Positions 56,917 through 64,000 of a stretch of 64,000 nt of DNA are shown piece after piece. A model generated the notes under the pieces. It ran no database searches. It was given only the letters and a program-made list of their open reading frames with translations, and was not told where the DNA came from. This DNA comes from JBMOGA01 sp049318625 (GTDB taxonomy: Bacteria > Pseudomonadota > Alphaproteobacteria > Rhizobiales > Hyphomicrobiaceae), in contig JBMOGA010000002.1 in NCBI GenBank assembly GCA_049318625.1, positions 1 through 64,000 of the forward strand. The letters run 5' to 3'. Numbering within the stretch: the first letter of the stretch is position 1; each line of letters opens with the position of its first letter. The position numbers and the translations under genes are program-made.

Positions 56917-56923
56917 CTGAATC

Positions 56924-57268
56924 ATGAGCCTACTGAAGGATTTGTATGACCGGCAGACGCCGCCGCCCCATCCGGGCGAGGTGCTGCGTGAGGATATTCT
57001 GCCACTGGTCGCGCTTTCGCGCGCCGCCATGGCCCGCCACCTCGGCATTTCCGCACGGACTCTGGGAGAAATTCTTCGCGAGCGCCGGCCGGTGACACTT
57101 GATACCGCGCGCCGCCTCGGCGCCGCTTTCGGCTGCGGCACGCATTACTGGCTCGGCCTGCAAATGCAGCACGACCTCTGGCGCGCACGAATGTCCGAGC
57201 CGGTCGCCATCAAGCCGATTTACACCTCGCGCCCGCGTGGCGCCCGCCAGGCTTTGCCGGCGGCCTGA
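56924..57268 (+). CDS. HigA-family antitoxin-type XRE protein (orphan)
   Basis: 114 residues. The HigA/VapI pattern is clear: P-P-P-H-P-G-E-V-L-R-E-D-I-L-P (13-27), HTH R-A-A-M-A-R-H-L-G-I-S-A-R-T-L-G-E-I-L-R-E-R-R-P-V-T, and Y-W-L-G-L-Q-M-Q-H-D-L-W. In complete modules a HigB toxin gene of about 90-110 codons comes first; none exists in the 399 bases upstream or downstream. It may be a solitary regulator. Two palindromes precede it. Confidence 0.85.
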   Translation: MSLLKDLYDRQTPPPHPGEVLREDILPLVALSRAAMARHLGISARTLGEILRERRPVTLDTARRLGAAFGCGTHYWLGLQMQHDLWRARMSEPVAIKPIYTSRPRGARQALPAA

Positions 57269-57311
57269 CCGCGGCGGGGGGGCCCACCGGGGTCCGCTGG
57301 AACCTCTGCCC

Positions 57312-57557
57312 CTATCGGAAGTTGCGACGAAAAGGCACGTCGTGCAGCGGCCGAGAGGCCTCGGCGTAAGCATCGCCGCGCGACATCCCGATGTCCTTGA
57401 GCATGCGGTCGTCCAGCGCCAGCAGTTGCCGGCGCTCCCGACGCACGCGCAGCATCGCGGCAACCATCGCGACAATGCCAGCCGGCGAAATCGTCTGGAT
57501 CCAGGTCGCCGACGCACCCGACTGGGCGCCGGTCGCAGTCATCTTGGCGGGGCTCAT
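57312..57557 (-). CDS. DUF1127 (YjiS-like) small protein
   Basis: 81 residues from the ATG at 57557, six bases after AAGGAG. The C-terminal DUF1127 domain has R-R-E-R-R-Q-L-L-A-L-D-D-R-M-L-K-D-I-G-M-S-R-G-D-A (about 38-62). Small DUF1127 proteins in alphaproteobacteria affect RNA turnover and phosphate or carbon metabolism. It is divergent from a LysR gene, a recurrent pairing. Confidence 0.85.
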   Translation of the reverse strand: MSPAKMTATGAQSGASATWIQTISPAGIVAMVAAMLRVRRERRQLLALDDRMLKDIGMSRGDAYAEASRPLHDVPFRRNFR

Positions 57558-57612
57558 GATCATCTCCTTTTTTGTACGTCTCTTGTACGGAACCCATTTG
57601 CATAACGAAATC

Positions 57613-57627
57613 GAATATTATAAATTC
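57613..57627. promoter_or_regulatory. AT-rich palindrome in the DUF1127/LysR spacer
   Basis: GAAT-ATTATAA-ATTC, 4-base arms within a TATAAAT-type sequence. It resembles an LTTR T-N11-A box and may overlap a -10 for the LysR gene. Confidence 0.35.
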
Positions 57628-57658
57628 AAACCATTAGGGTATGTTATGGATAGGGACC

Positions 57659-58543
57659 ATGGCCCGCGACATCGACATTTCGCTGCTGAGAGCGTTCCTC
57701 GCCGTCGTCGAGACCGGCAGCGTGACCGGCGCCGCGCGTCTGCTGAACCGCACGCAGGCCGCCGTGAGCCTTCAGATCAAGCGGTTGGAGGAGCAACTCG
57801 CGTGCGACCTCTTCGAGCGCGAGCGTAACCGGCTCACCCTCGCCCCCCACGGCGAGCGCCTGCTCGGCGCCGCCAAGGAACTGGTCGGGCTGAACGACGT
57901 CATGTGGGGTGCCATGACGACCCCGGTGTTCGAGGGCAAAGTGCGGCTCGGCGTGCCGGTCGACATCGTCGCCAGCTACATCCCCCCCATTCTGCGCCGC
58001 TTCAATCAAGCCTGGCCGCGGGTTCAGGTCAGCCTGTCCTGCCGCAACTCGCACGAGCTGCTCCAGGACCTCGAGGCGGGCGTCGTCGACCTCACGCTGA
58101 CCACCGACCGTCCGGAGCAGCCGAGCCGCGGCGAGACGCTGCGTCTCGATCGGCTCGTCTGGGTCGGCGCGCCGGGCGGCAAGGCCTATCGCGCCCGTCC
58201 GCTGCCGCTCACCATCGGCAGCATGACCTGTCGCTTCCGGCCTGCCGTGCTGGCGGCCCTGCGCAAGGCCGGCCAGGACTGGCGCATGGTCATGGAGGTG
58301 AAGAGCCAGGAGGCCATCTATGCCGTGGTCTCGGCCGACGTGGCGGTGACCGCGCAGCTCGCGGATTCCGTGCAAAGCGGGCTCGCGATCCTCGGCGCCG
58401 AGGCTGGCTTGCCCGAGCTGCCGCAGTTCGGGATCCAGCTGGTCATGCCATCGGCGGGCGGCACCGAAATCGCTAGCGAACTGGCCCGCCACATTCGCCA
58501 GGAGTTCGCCGTCCGGTTCGGCTATATTCGCATCGCCGCGTGA
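57659..58543 (+). CDS. LysR-family transcriptional regulator
   Basis: 294 residues from the ATG at 57659. HTH about 6-64 (L-R-A-F-L-A-V-V-E-T-G-S-V-T-G-A-A-R-L-L-N-R-T-Q-A-A-V-S-L-Q-I-K-R-L-E), effector domain about 90-285. Divergent from the DUF1127 gene, its likely target; the signal is unknown. Confidence 0.9.
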   Translation: MARDIDISLLRAFLAVVETGSVTGAARLLNRTQAAVSLQIKRLEEQLACDLFERERNRLTLAPHGERLLGAAKELVGLNDVMWGAMTTPVFEGKVRLGVPVDIVASYIPPILRRFNQAWPRVQVSLSCRNSHELLQDLEAGVVDLTLTTDRPEQPSRGETLRLDRLVWVGAPGGKAYRARPLPLTIGSMTCRFRPAVLAALRKAGQDWRMVMEVKSQEAIYAVVSADVAVTAQLADSVQSGLAILGAEAGLPELPQFGIQLVMPSAGGTEIASELARHIRQEFAVRFGYIRIAA

Positions 58544-58577
58544 GAGCAGCGCGCCCGCCAACTCAAGGAGGCCTGCG

Positions 58578-58946
58578 ATGGACGACCGTGCCGAGATCGA
58601 AAAGGTGGTCCGCCTTTACCTCGACGGCCTGTATGAAGGCGACGCCGCCAAGCTGGCGGGGGTTTTTCACCCGACCAGCGCCCTGGCGTTCAGCGACAAC
58701 GGCACCATCAAGGTGACGCCGCAGCCCGAGTGGCTCGAGGCCGTGCGCAACCGGCCGTCTCCCAAGTCGCAGGGGCTCGCCCGCCACGACGAGATCGTGA
58801 TGATCGATATCGCCGATGCCCGCACCGCGCTCGCCAAGGTGAAATGCGCGATCCCGCCGCGCTTCTTCACGGACTACCTGAGCCTGGTGAAGGTCGATGG
58901 CCGCTGGCAGGTGGCGCAGAAGGTGTTCGCCGTCGAAACGCGATGA
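58578..58946 (+). CDS. NTF2-like (lumazine-binding-type) protein
   Basis: 122 residues, preceded by AAGGAGGCCTGCG. The NTF2/SnoaL fold is suggested by E-I-E-K-V-V-R-L-Y-L-D-G-L-Y-E-G-D-A-A-K-L (6-26), F-H-P-T-S-A-L, and the C-terminal strand D-Y-L-S-L-V-K-V-D-G-R-W-Q-V-A-Q-K-V-F. Members are small-ligand binders or isomerases. It overlaps the following SDR start (ATGA). Confidence 0.85.
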   Translation: MDDRAEIEKVVRLYLDGLYEGDAAKLAGVFHPTSALAFSDNGTIKVTPQPEWLEAVRNRPSPKSQGLARHDEIVMIDIADARTALAKVKCAIPPRFFTDYLSLVKVDGRWQVAQKVFAVETR

Positions 58947-59842
58947 CTGCCTTGCCGCCGCGTCTGGGTCGCCTCGGCCGCAGCGTCTCCAACCTGTGGA
59001 TCGGCCGCCGCCGCCGGGCCGATCCGGCTGCGCTCGCCGCCGTCGCGAGGCGCCGGCCCGCGATCGTGATCACCGGCGCCTCCGCCGGCATCGGCCGCGC
59101 GCTCGCCATCGAGCTGGCCCGCCGGGTCGAGGCTGTGGTCCTGGTGGCGCGCCGGCAGGCGCCGCTCGACGAGGTCGCCCAAGAGATCCGCGCCCGCTCG
59201 ACGGCGGTCGTCGTCACCCTGGCGCTCGATCTCACCCGGCCCGATGCCGCGGCGGTCATCGAAGCGGCCGCGTCGGCCGCCGGGCTCTACGTCGACGAAC
59301 TGGTCAACAATGCCGGCATGGGACTTTCGGGCGCCTTCGTGGGGCAACCGGCCGACGCCATCGACGGGCTGGTCGCGCTCAACGTCGCCGTCCCGACCCG
59401 GCTGATGCGCCATTTCCTGCCGGCCATGCTGGAGCGCGGCCGCGGTGGCCTGCTCAACGTCGCCTCCCTCGGCGGCTATGCGCCGGGCCCCTATCAGGCG
59501 GCCTACTACGCCAGCAAGGCGCATGTGATCGCGCTGACCCGCGCCGTCGCCTGGGAGGAGCGCGGGCGTGGCGTGCGCATCGCCGTGGTGGCGCCGGGCC
59601 CCGTCGAGACCGGTTTTCACGCTGCCATGCAGGCCGAGAGGTCGCTGTATCGGTTGTTGATCCCGGCGCCGAGCGCGTCGGCTGTCGCGCGCTCCACGGT
59701 TCGCGGCTATGATTGGGGGTGCGCCGCGATTCACCCGGGTCTGCTGGCGACGCCTGCCGCTATGTTTCTGTCCGTCATGCCGAGGCTGCTGCTGCTGCCA
59801 TTGATCGCTGGGCTGCTGTGGCCGAGGAGGTCCGCTGGATGA
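58943..59842 (+). CDS. Short-chain dehydrogenase with N-terminal basic extension
   Basis: 299 residues from the ATG at 58943, overlapping the NTF2-like stop. Residues 1-38 are Arg-rich. The Rossmann motif T-G-A-S-A-G-I-G-R-A is at 44-53, N-N-A-G-M-G about 119-124, and the catalytic Y-Y-A-S-K near 190. The C-terminal about 30 residues are hydrophobic (L-S-V-M-P-R-L-L-L-L-P-L-I-A-G-L-L-W), suggesting membrane association as in SDRs acting on lipids. It overlaps the amidotransferase start by four bases. Confidence 0.87.
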   Translation: MTALPPRLGRLGRSVSNLWIGRRRRADPAALAAVARRRPAIVITGASAGIGRALAIELARRVEAVVLVARRQAPLDEVAQEIRARSTAVVVTLALDLTRPDAAAVIEAAASAAGLYVDELVNNAGMGLSGAFVGQPADAIDGLVALNVAVPTRLMRHFLPAMLERGRGGLLNVASLGGYAPGPYQAAYYASKAHVIALTRAVAWEERGRGVRIAVVAPGPVETGFHAAMQAERSLYRLLIPAPSASAVARSTVRGYDWGCAAIHPGLLATPAAMFLSVMPRLLLLPLIAGLLWPRRSAG

Positions 59843-60615
59843 CGTTCGAAGTCCGACACGATCTGCCCTACACGCTGGATGGCGTGCCGGGATCGACAGA
59901 GCCGCCGTCGGCGCGGCTGAAACCCGTCATCCTCGTGCTTCATCAGCCTCATTCCAATCCCGGACACATCGGCCAGTGGCTGGTCCGTCAAGGCTATCCG
60001 TTGGATGTCCGCCGGCCGCGCTACGGTGATCCCCTGCCGGCTACGCTCGAGCACCACGCCGGCGCCGTGATCTTCGGCGGCCCCATGAGCGCCAACGACA
60101 CCGACGATTACGTGCGCCAGGAGATCGATTGGATCGGCGTCGCGCTGAAGGAACAGAAGCCCTTTCTCGGCGTCTGCCTCGGCGGCCAGATGCTCGCCAA
60201 GCATCTCGGTTGTCGCGTTGCCCTGCATCCGCAATCGCACGTCGAGATCGGCTATCACGCCCTCCAGCCCACACCCGAGGGGGCTGCCGTCGCAGACTGG
60301 CCCACTCGGGTCTACCAGTGGCACAAGGAGGGCTTCGAGGTACCGGCCGGCGGGCGCCTGCTCGCCCGCGCCAGCGGCCCGTTCGAAAACCAGGCCTACC
60401 TCTATGGGCCGGCCGCGATCGGCCTGCAGTTCCACCCCGAGATCACCCAGGCGATGGTGCTGCGCTGGACCGGGAACAATGGACCTCGGTTGACTCAGCC
60501 CGGGGCCCAGCCGCGCGCCGATCAGGTCGCCGACCACATCGCCCACGGACCCCGCGTCCGCCACTGGCTGGATCAGCTCATGCGCCGCTGGTTGACCGGC
60601 CACGTCGGCGCCTGA
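59839..60615 (+). CDS. Class I glutamine amidotransferase-like protein
   Basis: 258 residues from the ATG at 59839. The catalytic cysteine is in F-L-G-V-C-L-G-G-Q-M (about C107) and the His-Glu pair in L-Q-F-H-P-E-I (about 200-202), so the triad is complete. It resembles stand-alone GMP-synthase-like amidotransferases. No synthase domain is fused; the natural partner is unknown. Third gene of an overlapping NTF2-SDR-amidotransferase operon. Confidence 0.88.
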   Translation: MTFEVRHDLPYTLDGVPGSTEPPSARLKPVILVLHQPHSNPGHIGQWLVRQGYPLDVRRPRYGDPLPATLEHHAGAVIFGGPMSANDTDDYVRQEIDWIGVALKEQKPFLGVCLGGQMLAKHLGCRVALHPQSHVEIGYHALQPTPEGAAVADWPTRVYQWHKEGFEVPAGGRLLARASGPFENQAYLYGPAAIGLQFHPEITQAMVLRWTGNNGPRLTQPGAQPRADQVADHIAHGPRVRHWLDQLMRRWLTGHVGA

Positions 60616-60729
60616 GCGCGAAAACTGTGGTTATCCTCATTTTCGATAAGACGTTTGCAATTCGGCAACACTTCATGCCTAATGTTCGGGGTGCCGGGTC
60701 GATGGTTTCTGCGTAGCCGCGGCATTTCA

Positions 60730-60773
60730 GTGAAGCCCTCGCCGCAAGCCGGTGGAGGGCTTCACCGCTTTTC
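60730..60773. terminator. Terminator between the amidotransferase and the MBL gene
   Basis: GTGAAGCCCTC (60730-60740) and GAGGGCTTCAC (60755-60765) are perfect 11-base arms, followed on the plus strand by CGCTTTTC. Convergent genes flank it, so it may act in both directions. Confidence 0.7.
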
Positions 60774-60784
60774 GGGGCCGCGTT

Positions 60785-61741
60785 TCAGCCCTGCAGCGCC
60801 GCCCACATCTCGCGATCGCGATCCGCGGTCCACACCACCGGCCATTCGATGCCGCGCGCCTCGTCGTAGGCCCGCGACACGTTGAACGGCAGGCAGTGTT
60901 CGTAGATGGCGTAAGAGCCGAACGGGCCGTCCATCTTGGCGCGGACGTCGGCGAACGTTTCCTTGAGCGTCCGGCCCTTGGCGACCGATGCTGACGCCGT
61001 GCCGAACAGTGTGTTCAGGAAATCCCGCGTCAACGAGATGGCGTCATTGACCATCGGCTCGCCGACCAGCGCCGCGCCGCGGCCCGGCACCAGCGCGCGC
61101 GGCTGCCAGTCCTGGATGCGCTCGAGCGTGCGCGGCCAATCGGCGAAGTGTGCGTCGCCGCAGTAGCAGGCCGAGTGGTACTCGACGAGGTCGCCGGAGA
61201 ACATCACGCCCTCGTCGGGGACCCAGGCGACCGTATCGCCGGCCGTGTGCCCGCGGCCCGGCCGGGCGATGTCGACGCGCCGCTTGCCGAGCCACAGCGT
61301 CAGCGAGTTCTCGAACGTCAGTGACGGCCACGTCAGCCCGGGTGGAATGCTGTCGACCCCCCGGAACAGCCGCGGAAACCGGCCGATCTCGGACGCCTTG
61401 TCCTGCTCGCCGCGCTCCACGATCAGCTTGCGCGTGGCGTTCGAGGCGATGATCTCGGACGCATTGAACGCCGAGGCGCCGAGCACGCGAACCGCGTGAT
61501 AGTGCGACAGCAGCACATACTTGATCGGCTTGTCCGTCACGGTGCGGACACGGGCGATGACGTCCCCCGCCATCTCCGGCGTCGCCTGCGCGTCGACCAC
61601 CATGCAGCAGTCGTCGCCGACGATCACGCCGGTGTTCGGGTCGCCTTCCGCCGTATAGGCGAACAGCCCCTGACCCACCTCGCTGAACGTGATCTTCTTC
61701 TCGGCGAGATCACCGGTGGACGCAAAACTCTTACCCGCCAT
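60785..61741 (-). CDS. MBL-fold metallo-hydrolase with altered zinc motif
   Basis: 318 residues. The beta-lactamase-like fold is evident (G-V-I-V-G-D-D-C-C-M-V-V-D-A near 38-51, G-R-G-H-T-A-G-D, F-S-G-D-L-V-E). The usual H-x-H-x-D-H motif is S-H-Y-H-A-V-R, keeping the first two histidines but losing D and H. This suggests a mono-metal or different hydrolase of a subfamily found beside aromatic/acid catabolic genes. It overlaps the upstream fumarylacetoacetase-family gene by 11 bases. Confidence 0.83.
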   Translation of the reverse strand: MAGKSFASTGDLAEKKITFSEVGQGLFAYTAEGDPNTGVIVGDDCCMVVDAQATPEMAGDVIARVRTVTDKPIKYVLLSHYHAVRVLGASAFNASEIIASNATRKLIVERGEQDKASEIGRFPRLFRGVDSIPPGLTWPSLTFENSLTLWLGKRRVDIARPGRGHTAGDTVAWVPDEGVMFSGDLVEYHSACYCGDAHFADWPRTLERIQDWQPRALVPGRGAALVGEPMVNDAISLTRDFLNTLFGTASASVAKGRTLKETFADVRAKMDGPFGSYAIYEHCLPFNVSRAYDEARGIEWPVVWTADRDREMWAALQG

Positions 61742-62747
61742 GATGTTCGACCTTCTGCTCGATGGCGCCGAAGATGGAATGCCCGGCGCCGTCCTTCATT
61801 TCGATCCGGATGGTATCACCGAAGCCGAGGAACGGTGAACGGGCCGCGCCCGTGCGGATCGTCTCGACGGTGCGCTGTTCGGCGATGCAGCTGAACCCAA
61901 GCCCGCCCTCGGCCAGCGGCCGGCCGGGACCACCGTCCGGATCCCTGTTCGAGACGGTGCCGGTGCCGACGATGGTGCCGGCCGCCAGCGCCCGCGTCCG
62001 CGCCGCATGCGCGATCAGCTGACCGAGGTCGAACGTCATTTCGGCACCCGCGTCGGGCCGGCCGAAGGGCTTGTTGTTGAGGGTCGACAGCAGCGGAAGG
62101 TGCACCTTGCCATCGCGCCACGCGTCGCCGAGTTCGTCCGGCGTCACCGCGACCGGCGAGAACGCCGACGACGGCTTCGACTGCAGGAAACCGAACCCCT
62201 TGGCTAGCTCGCCCGGTACGAGATTGCGCAGGCTGACGTCGTCGACCAGCATCAGCAGCCGCACCGCGGCCAGAGCGGTCGCCCGGTCGGCGCCCATCGG
62301 CACGTCGTCGACGATCGCCGCGATCTCCGCCTCGAAATCGATGCCCCAGTCCGCGTCGGCCAGCCGGATCGGGTCGCGCGGGCCGAGGAAGGTATCGGAC
62401 CCACCCTGGTACATCAGCGGATCGGTCCACAGCGCCGCCGGCATCTCCGCCCCGCGCGCCTGCCGCACCAGCGCGATGTGATTGACGTAGGCGGAACCGT
62501 CGATCCACTGGTAGGCGCGTGGCAGCGGGCTCATGGCCTCACGCTCGTGGAACCGCTCGGCCGGAACCGCGCCGTGCTCGAGCCCCTCGGCCAGATCGGC
62601 AAGCCGCGGCGCCGCCCGCGCCCAGTCGTCCAGCGCGGCCTGCAGCGTTGGCGCGACCAGTTCGGCCGACGTCGCTCGCGTCAGATCGCGCGAGACGACG
62701 ACCAAGCGGCCGTCCCGCGTCCCGTTTTTCAGCGTCGCCAGCTTCAT
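61731..62747 (-). CDS. Fumarylacetoacetase-family hydrolase
   Basis: 338 residues from the ATG at 62747; in-frame sequence further upstream runs antisense through the TRAP receptor gene and is not coding. FAH-type features: L-A-D-A-D-W-G-I-D-F-E-A-E-I-A-A-I (about 130-146, metal acids), N-D/S-V-S-L-R-N and G-T-I-V-G-T-G-T-V-S-N (about 265-275). It resembles the fumarylacetoacetate hydrolases and acylpyruvases that cleave a C-C bond in aromatic degradation. Co-transcribed with the MBL-fold gene. Confidence 0.88.
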   Translation of the reverse strand: MKLATLKNGTRDGRLVVVSRDLTRATSAELVAPTLQAALDDWARAAPRLADLAEGLEHGAVPAERFHEREAMSPLPRAYQWIDGSAYVNHIALVRQARGAEMPAALWTDPLMYQGGSDTFLGPRDPIRLADADWGIDFEAEIAAIVDDVPMGADRATALAAVRLLMLVDDVSLRNLVPGELAKGFGFLQSKPSSAFSPVAVTPDELGDAWRDGKVHLPLLSTLNNKPFGRPDAGAEMTFDLGQLIAHAARTRALAAGTIVGTGTVSNRDPDGGPGRPLAEGGLGFSCIAEQRTVETIRTGAARSPFLGFGDTIRIEMKDGAGHSIFGAIEQKVEHHGG

Positions 62748-62837
62748 GATTGCCCTCGTTGAGGTATAATTGAGTGGTGTGCGGTGCGGGCGACGGCCCG
62801 CCTCGCGCGCGCGCCGGGAACAGCGGGAGAAAGAGCC

Positions 62838-63920
62838 ATGAAGCGTCGGGACGTCCTCAAAGCCGCCGCCCTCGGCACCATCGGTGCGACGCTCGCCGCT
62901 CCCGCCATCGCCCAGTCGGCACCGGAGATCCGCTGGCGGCTCACGTCCAGCTTTCCCAGGTCCCTCGACACGATTTTCGGCACGGCCTCCACGTTCACCC
63001 AGTATGTCTCCGAGGCCACCGACGGCCGCTTCCAGATCCAGGCCTACGCGGCCGGCGAGCTGGTGCCCGGCCTCCAGGCCCTCGACGCCGTCTCCTCCGG
63101 CTCCATCGACGTCGCCCAGACGCCGACCTACTTCTACATCGGCAAGGATCCGACCCTCGCCTTCGGCACCGGCATCCCGTTCGGTCTCAACGCGCGTCTC
63201 CAGCAAGCGTGGTGGAGCTTCGGCGGTGGCGCGGAGATCGTCAACGACGTGTTGGCGAAATTCAACGTTATCAGCTTCGCGGCCGGCAACTCCGGCTGCC
63301 AGATGGGCGGCTGGTTCCGCAAGGAGATCACGTCCGTCGACGATCTCAAGGGCTTGAAGTTCCGCATCGGCGGCATGGGCGGCCAGGTGCTGGCCAAGCT
63401 CGGCGTGGTGCCCCAGCAGATTGCAGCCGGCGAGGTTTATCCGGCGCTCGAGCGCGGCACCATCGACGCCGCCGAGTTCGTCGGCCCCTACGACGACGAG
63501 CGCCTCGGCCTCTCGCAGGTGGCCAAGTACTATTACTACCCCGGTTGGTGGGAGGGCGGCGCGCTGCTCCACATGTGCGTGAACATTGAGCGCTGGAACA
63601 GCCTGCCGAAGCCCTATCAGGCGATCTTCCGTCAGGCCTGCGATGCGGCCGGCATGTGGATGCTGTCCAAGTACGACACCGTCAACGCGCCGGCGCTGAA
63701 GCGCGTCGTCGCCAAGGGCGCGGTCTTGAAGCCGTTCCCGCTGCCGGTGATGGACGCCTCCTGGCAGGCGGCCAACGCCTACTATGCGGAACTCGCGGCC
63801 AAGAATCCGAACTTCAAGAAGGCGCTCGATTCGCTGACCGCCTTCCGCGGCGAGCAATACCTGTGGTGGCAGGCCGGCGAGCTCGCCTTCGACACCTACA
63901 TGGCGAGCCGTACTCGCTGA
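62838..63920 (+). CDS. TRAP transporter receptor (DctP/TakP-like)
   Basis: 360 residues from the ATG at 62838 (GGGAGAAAGAGCC upstream). The signal peptide has a twin-arginine-like start (M-K-R-R-D-V-L-K-A-A-A-L-G), cleavage after A-I-A. DctP fold: G-R-F-Q-I-Q-A-Y-A-A-G-E-L-V-P (about 67-81), L-K-G-L-K-F-R-I-G-G (about 170-179, with the substrate arginine) and Y-Y-Y-Y-P-G-W-W-E-G-G. The last resembles TakP, which binds 2-oxo acids. The DctQ and DctM subunits are not in the window. Confidence 0.92.
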   Translation: MKRRDVLKAAALGTIGATLAAPAIAQSAPEIRWRLTSSFPRSLDTIFGTASTFTQYVSEATDGRFQIQAYAAGELVPGLQALDAVSSGSIDVAQTPTYFYIGKDPTLAFGTGIPFGLNARLQQAWWSFGGGAEIVNDVLAKFNVISFAAGNSGCQMGGWFRKEITSVDDLKGLKFRIGGMGGQVLAKLGVVPQQIAAGEVYPALERGTIDAAEFVGPYDDERLGLSQVAKYYYYPGWWEGGALLHMCVNIERWNSLPKPYQAIFRQACDAAGMWMLSKYDTVNAPALKRVVAKGAVLKPFPLPVMDASWQAANAYYAELAAKNPNFKKALDSLTAFRGEQYLWWQAGELAFDTYMASRTR

Positions 63921-63922
63921 TC

Positions 63923-64000
63923 CTAGTCCGCCGCCTTCGGCCCCGGCACCTTGGGCGCGACCTGTTTTTCCGCGGTCCGCCAACTGTCCGCATAGGGCTT
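63923..64000 (-). CDS. C-terminal 25 codons of a gene running off the window
   Basis: On the minus strand an open frame enters at the window edge and ends at TAG (63925-63923). It reads K-P-Y-A-D-S-W-R-T-A-E-K-Q-V-A, then a Pro/Lys/Ala-rich end. The composition is protein-like and the stop sits just after the convergent TRAP gene. Too short to identify. Confidence 0.45.
   Translation of the reverse strand, partial: KPYADSWRTAEKQVAPKVPGPKAAD

Larger units (their letters stand above)
56525..56923. other. Divergent promoter region, AT-rich, no gene
   Basis: 399 bases between the ABC receptor and higA. Next to the receptor start a perfect 9-bp hairpin GCGGGCCGG-CCTG-CCGGCCCGC (56561-56582) lies in its leader. 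From about 56700 the DNA becomes AT-rich and carries two palindromes near higA. I see no toxin gene or other coding frame here. Confidence 0.6.

Noticed and set aside
62748..63983. N-terminal extension of the fumarylacetoacetase-family protein
   Set aside because: Antisense to the TRAP receptor gene, whose signal peptide and fold are clear; the family N-terminus starts at 62747.

Overview
This is a GC-rich (roughly two-thirds G+C), densely packed chromosomal segment from an alphaproteobacterium. It is most probably a member of the Hyphomicrobiales (Rhizobiales) near the Bradyrhizobium/Xanthobacteraceae branch. That placement is inferred from gene content and order: irr next to fabA-fabB-fabI, coaBC-dut near ubiB/ubiE, the run tsaB-rimI-mur-plsC-miaB-phoH-ybeY-corC-lnt-HTH-metK-trmB, and rimP-nusA-ylxR-infB. 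There is no intact rRNA or tRNA gene, no insertion sequence with a transposase, no CRISPR array and no phage module.

Layout. 1-600: an XRE regulator and a 3-prime fragment of a tRNA-Arg(ACG), which looks like the scar of an integrative element. 0.7-7 kb: a catabolic block with a LysR regulator facing an operon of short-chain dehydrogenase, split transketolase (two half-subunits) and methyltransferase, then a PdxA-type dehydrogenase facing a GntR regulator. 7-9.2 kb: PilZ protein, 2-hydroxyacid dehydrogenase, SH3 protein. 9.2-16.7 kb: irr, unsaturated fatty acid synthesis (fabA, fabB, fabI), murI, then pnp and rpsO on the other strand. 16.8-23.1 kb: mutarotase, MoeB/ThiF-like enzyme, a lipid A oxidase-like outer membrane protein behind an FNR/FixK-like box, cysK, dut, coaBC. 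23.1-26.1 kb: an insertion-like stretch with two tandem palindromic elements, an M24-fold enzyme, a GNAT and a small gene interrupted by a stop. 26.1-31 kb: ubiB, a methyltransferase, ubiE, a GlcG/HbpS protein, trpS. 31-32.7 kb: a compositionally different SppA-like serine protease homologue, a small ORF and a universal stress protein. 32.8-50.9 kb: the housekeeping run from nfuA to infB. 51-64 kb: nutrient uptake and catabolism (RraA-like protein, cupin, Bug receptor, amino-acid ABC transporter, fumarylacetoacetase-family enzyme with an MBL protein, TRAP receptor), an orphan HigA antitoxin, and a LysR/DUF1127 pair.

How it fits together. Iron regulation recurs: Irr is encoded at 9.2 kb, and a near-consensus Irr box (ICE) overlaps the predicted promoter of the Fe-S scaffold gene nfuA at 32.8 kb; a Fur/Mur-type regulator lies 1.3 kb further on. 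Translation is served by trpS, tsaB, rimI, miaB, ybeY, trmB, rimP, nusA, infB and rpsO. Envelope synthesis is served by fabA/B/I, murI, plsC and lnt. rbfA and truB, usually between infB and rpsO-pnp, are absent from both places here, so that conserved block has been split.

No clearly new multi-gene defence or mobile system is evident. The best leads are regulatory (ICE at nfuA, a TTCAC/GTGAA half-site array, an intrinsic terminator ahead of rimP-nusA-infB, palindromes ahead of an orphan higA, an FNR-like box), the split-transketolase cluster, and a FabI with substitutions at two active-site positions.
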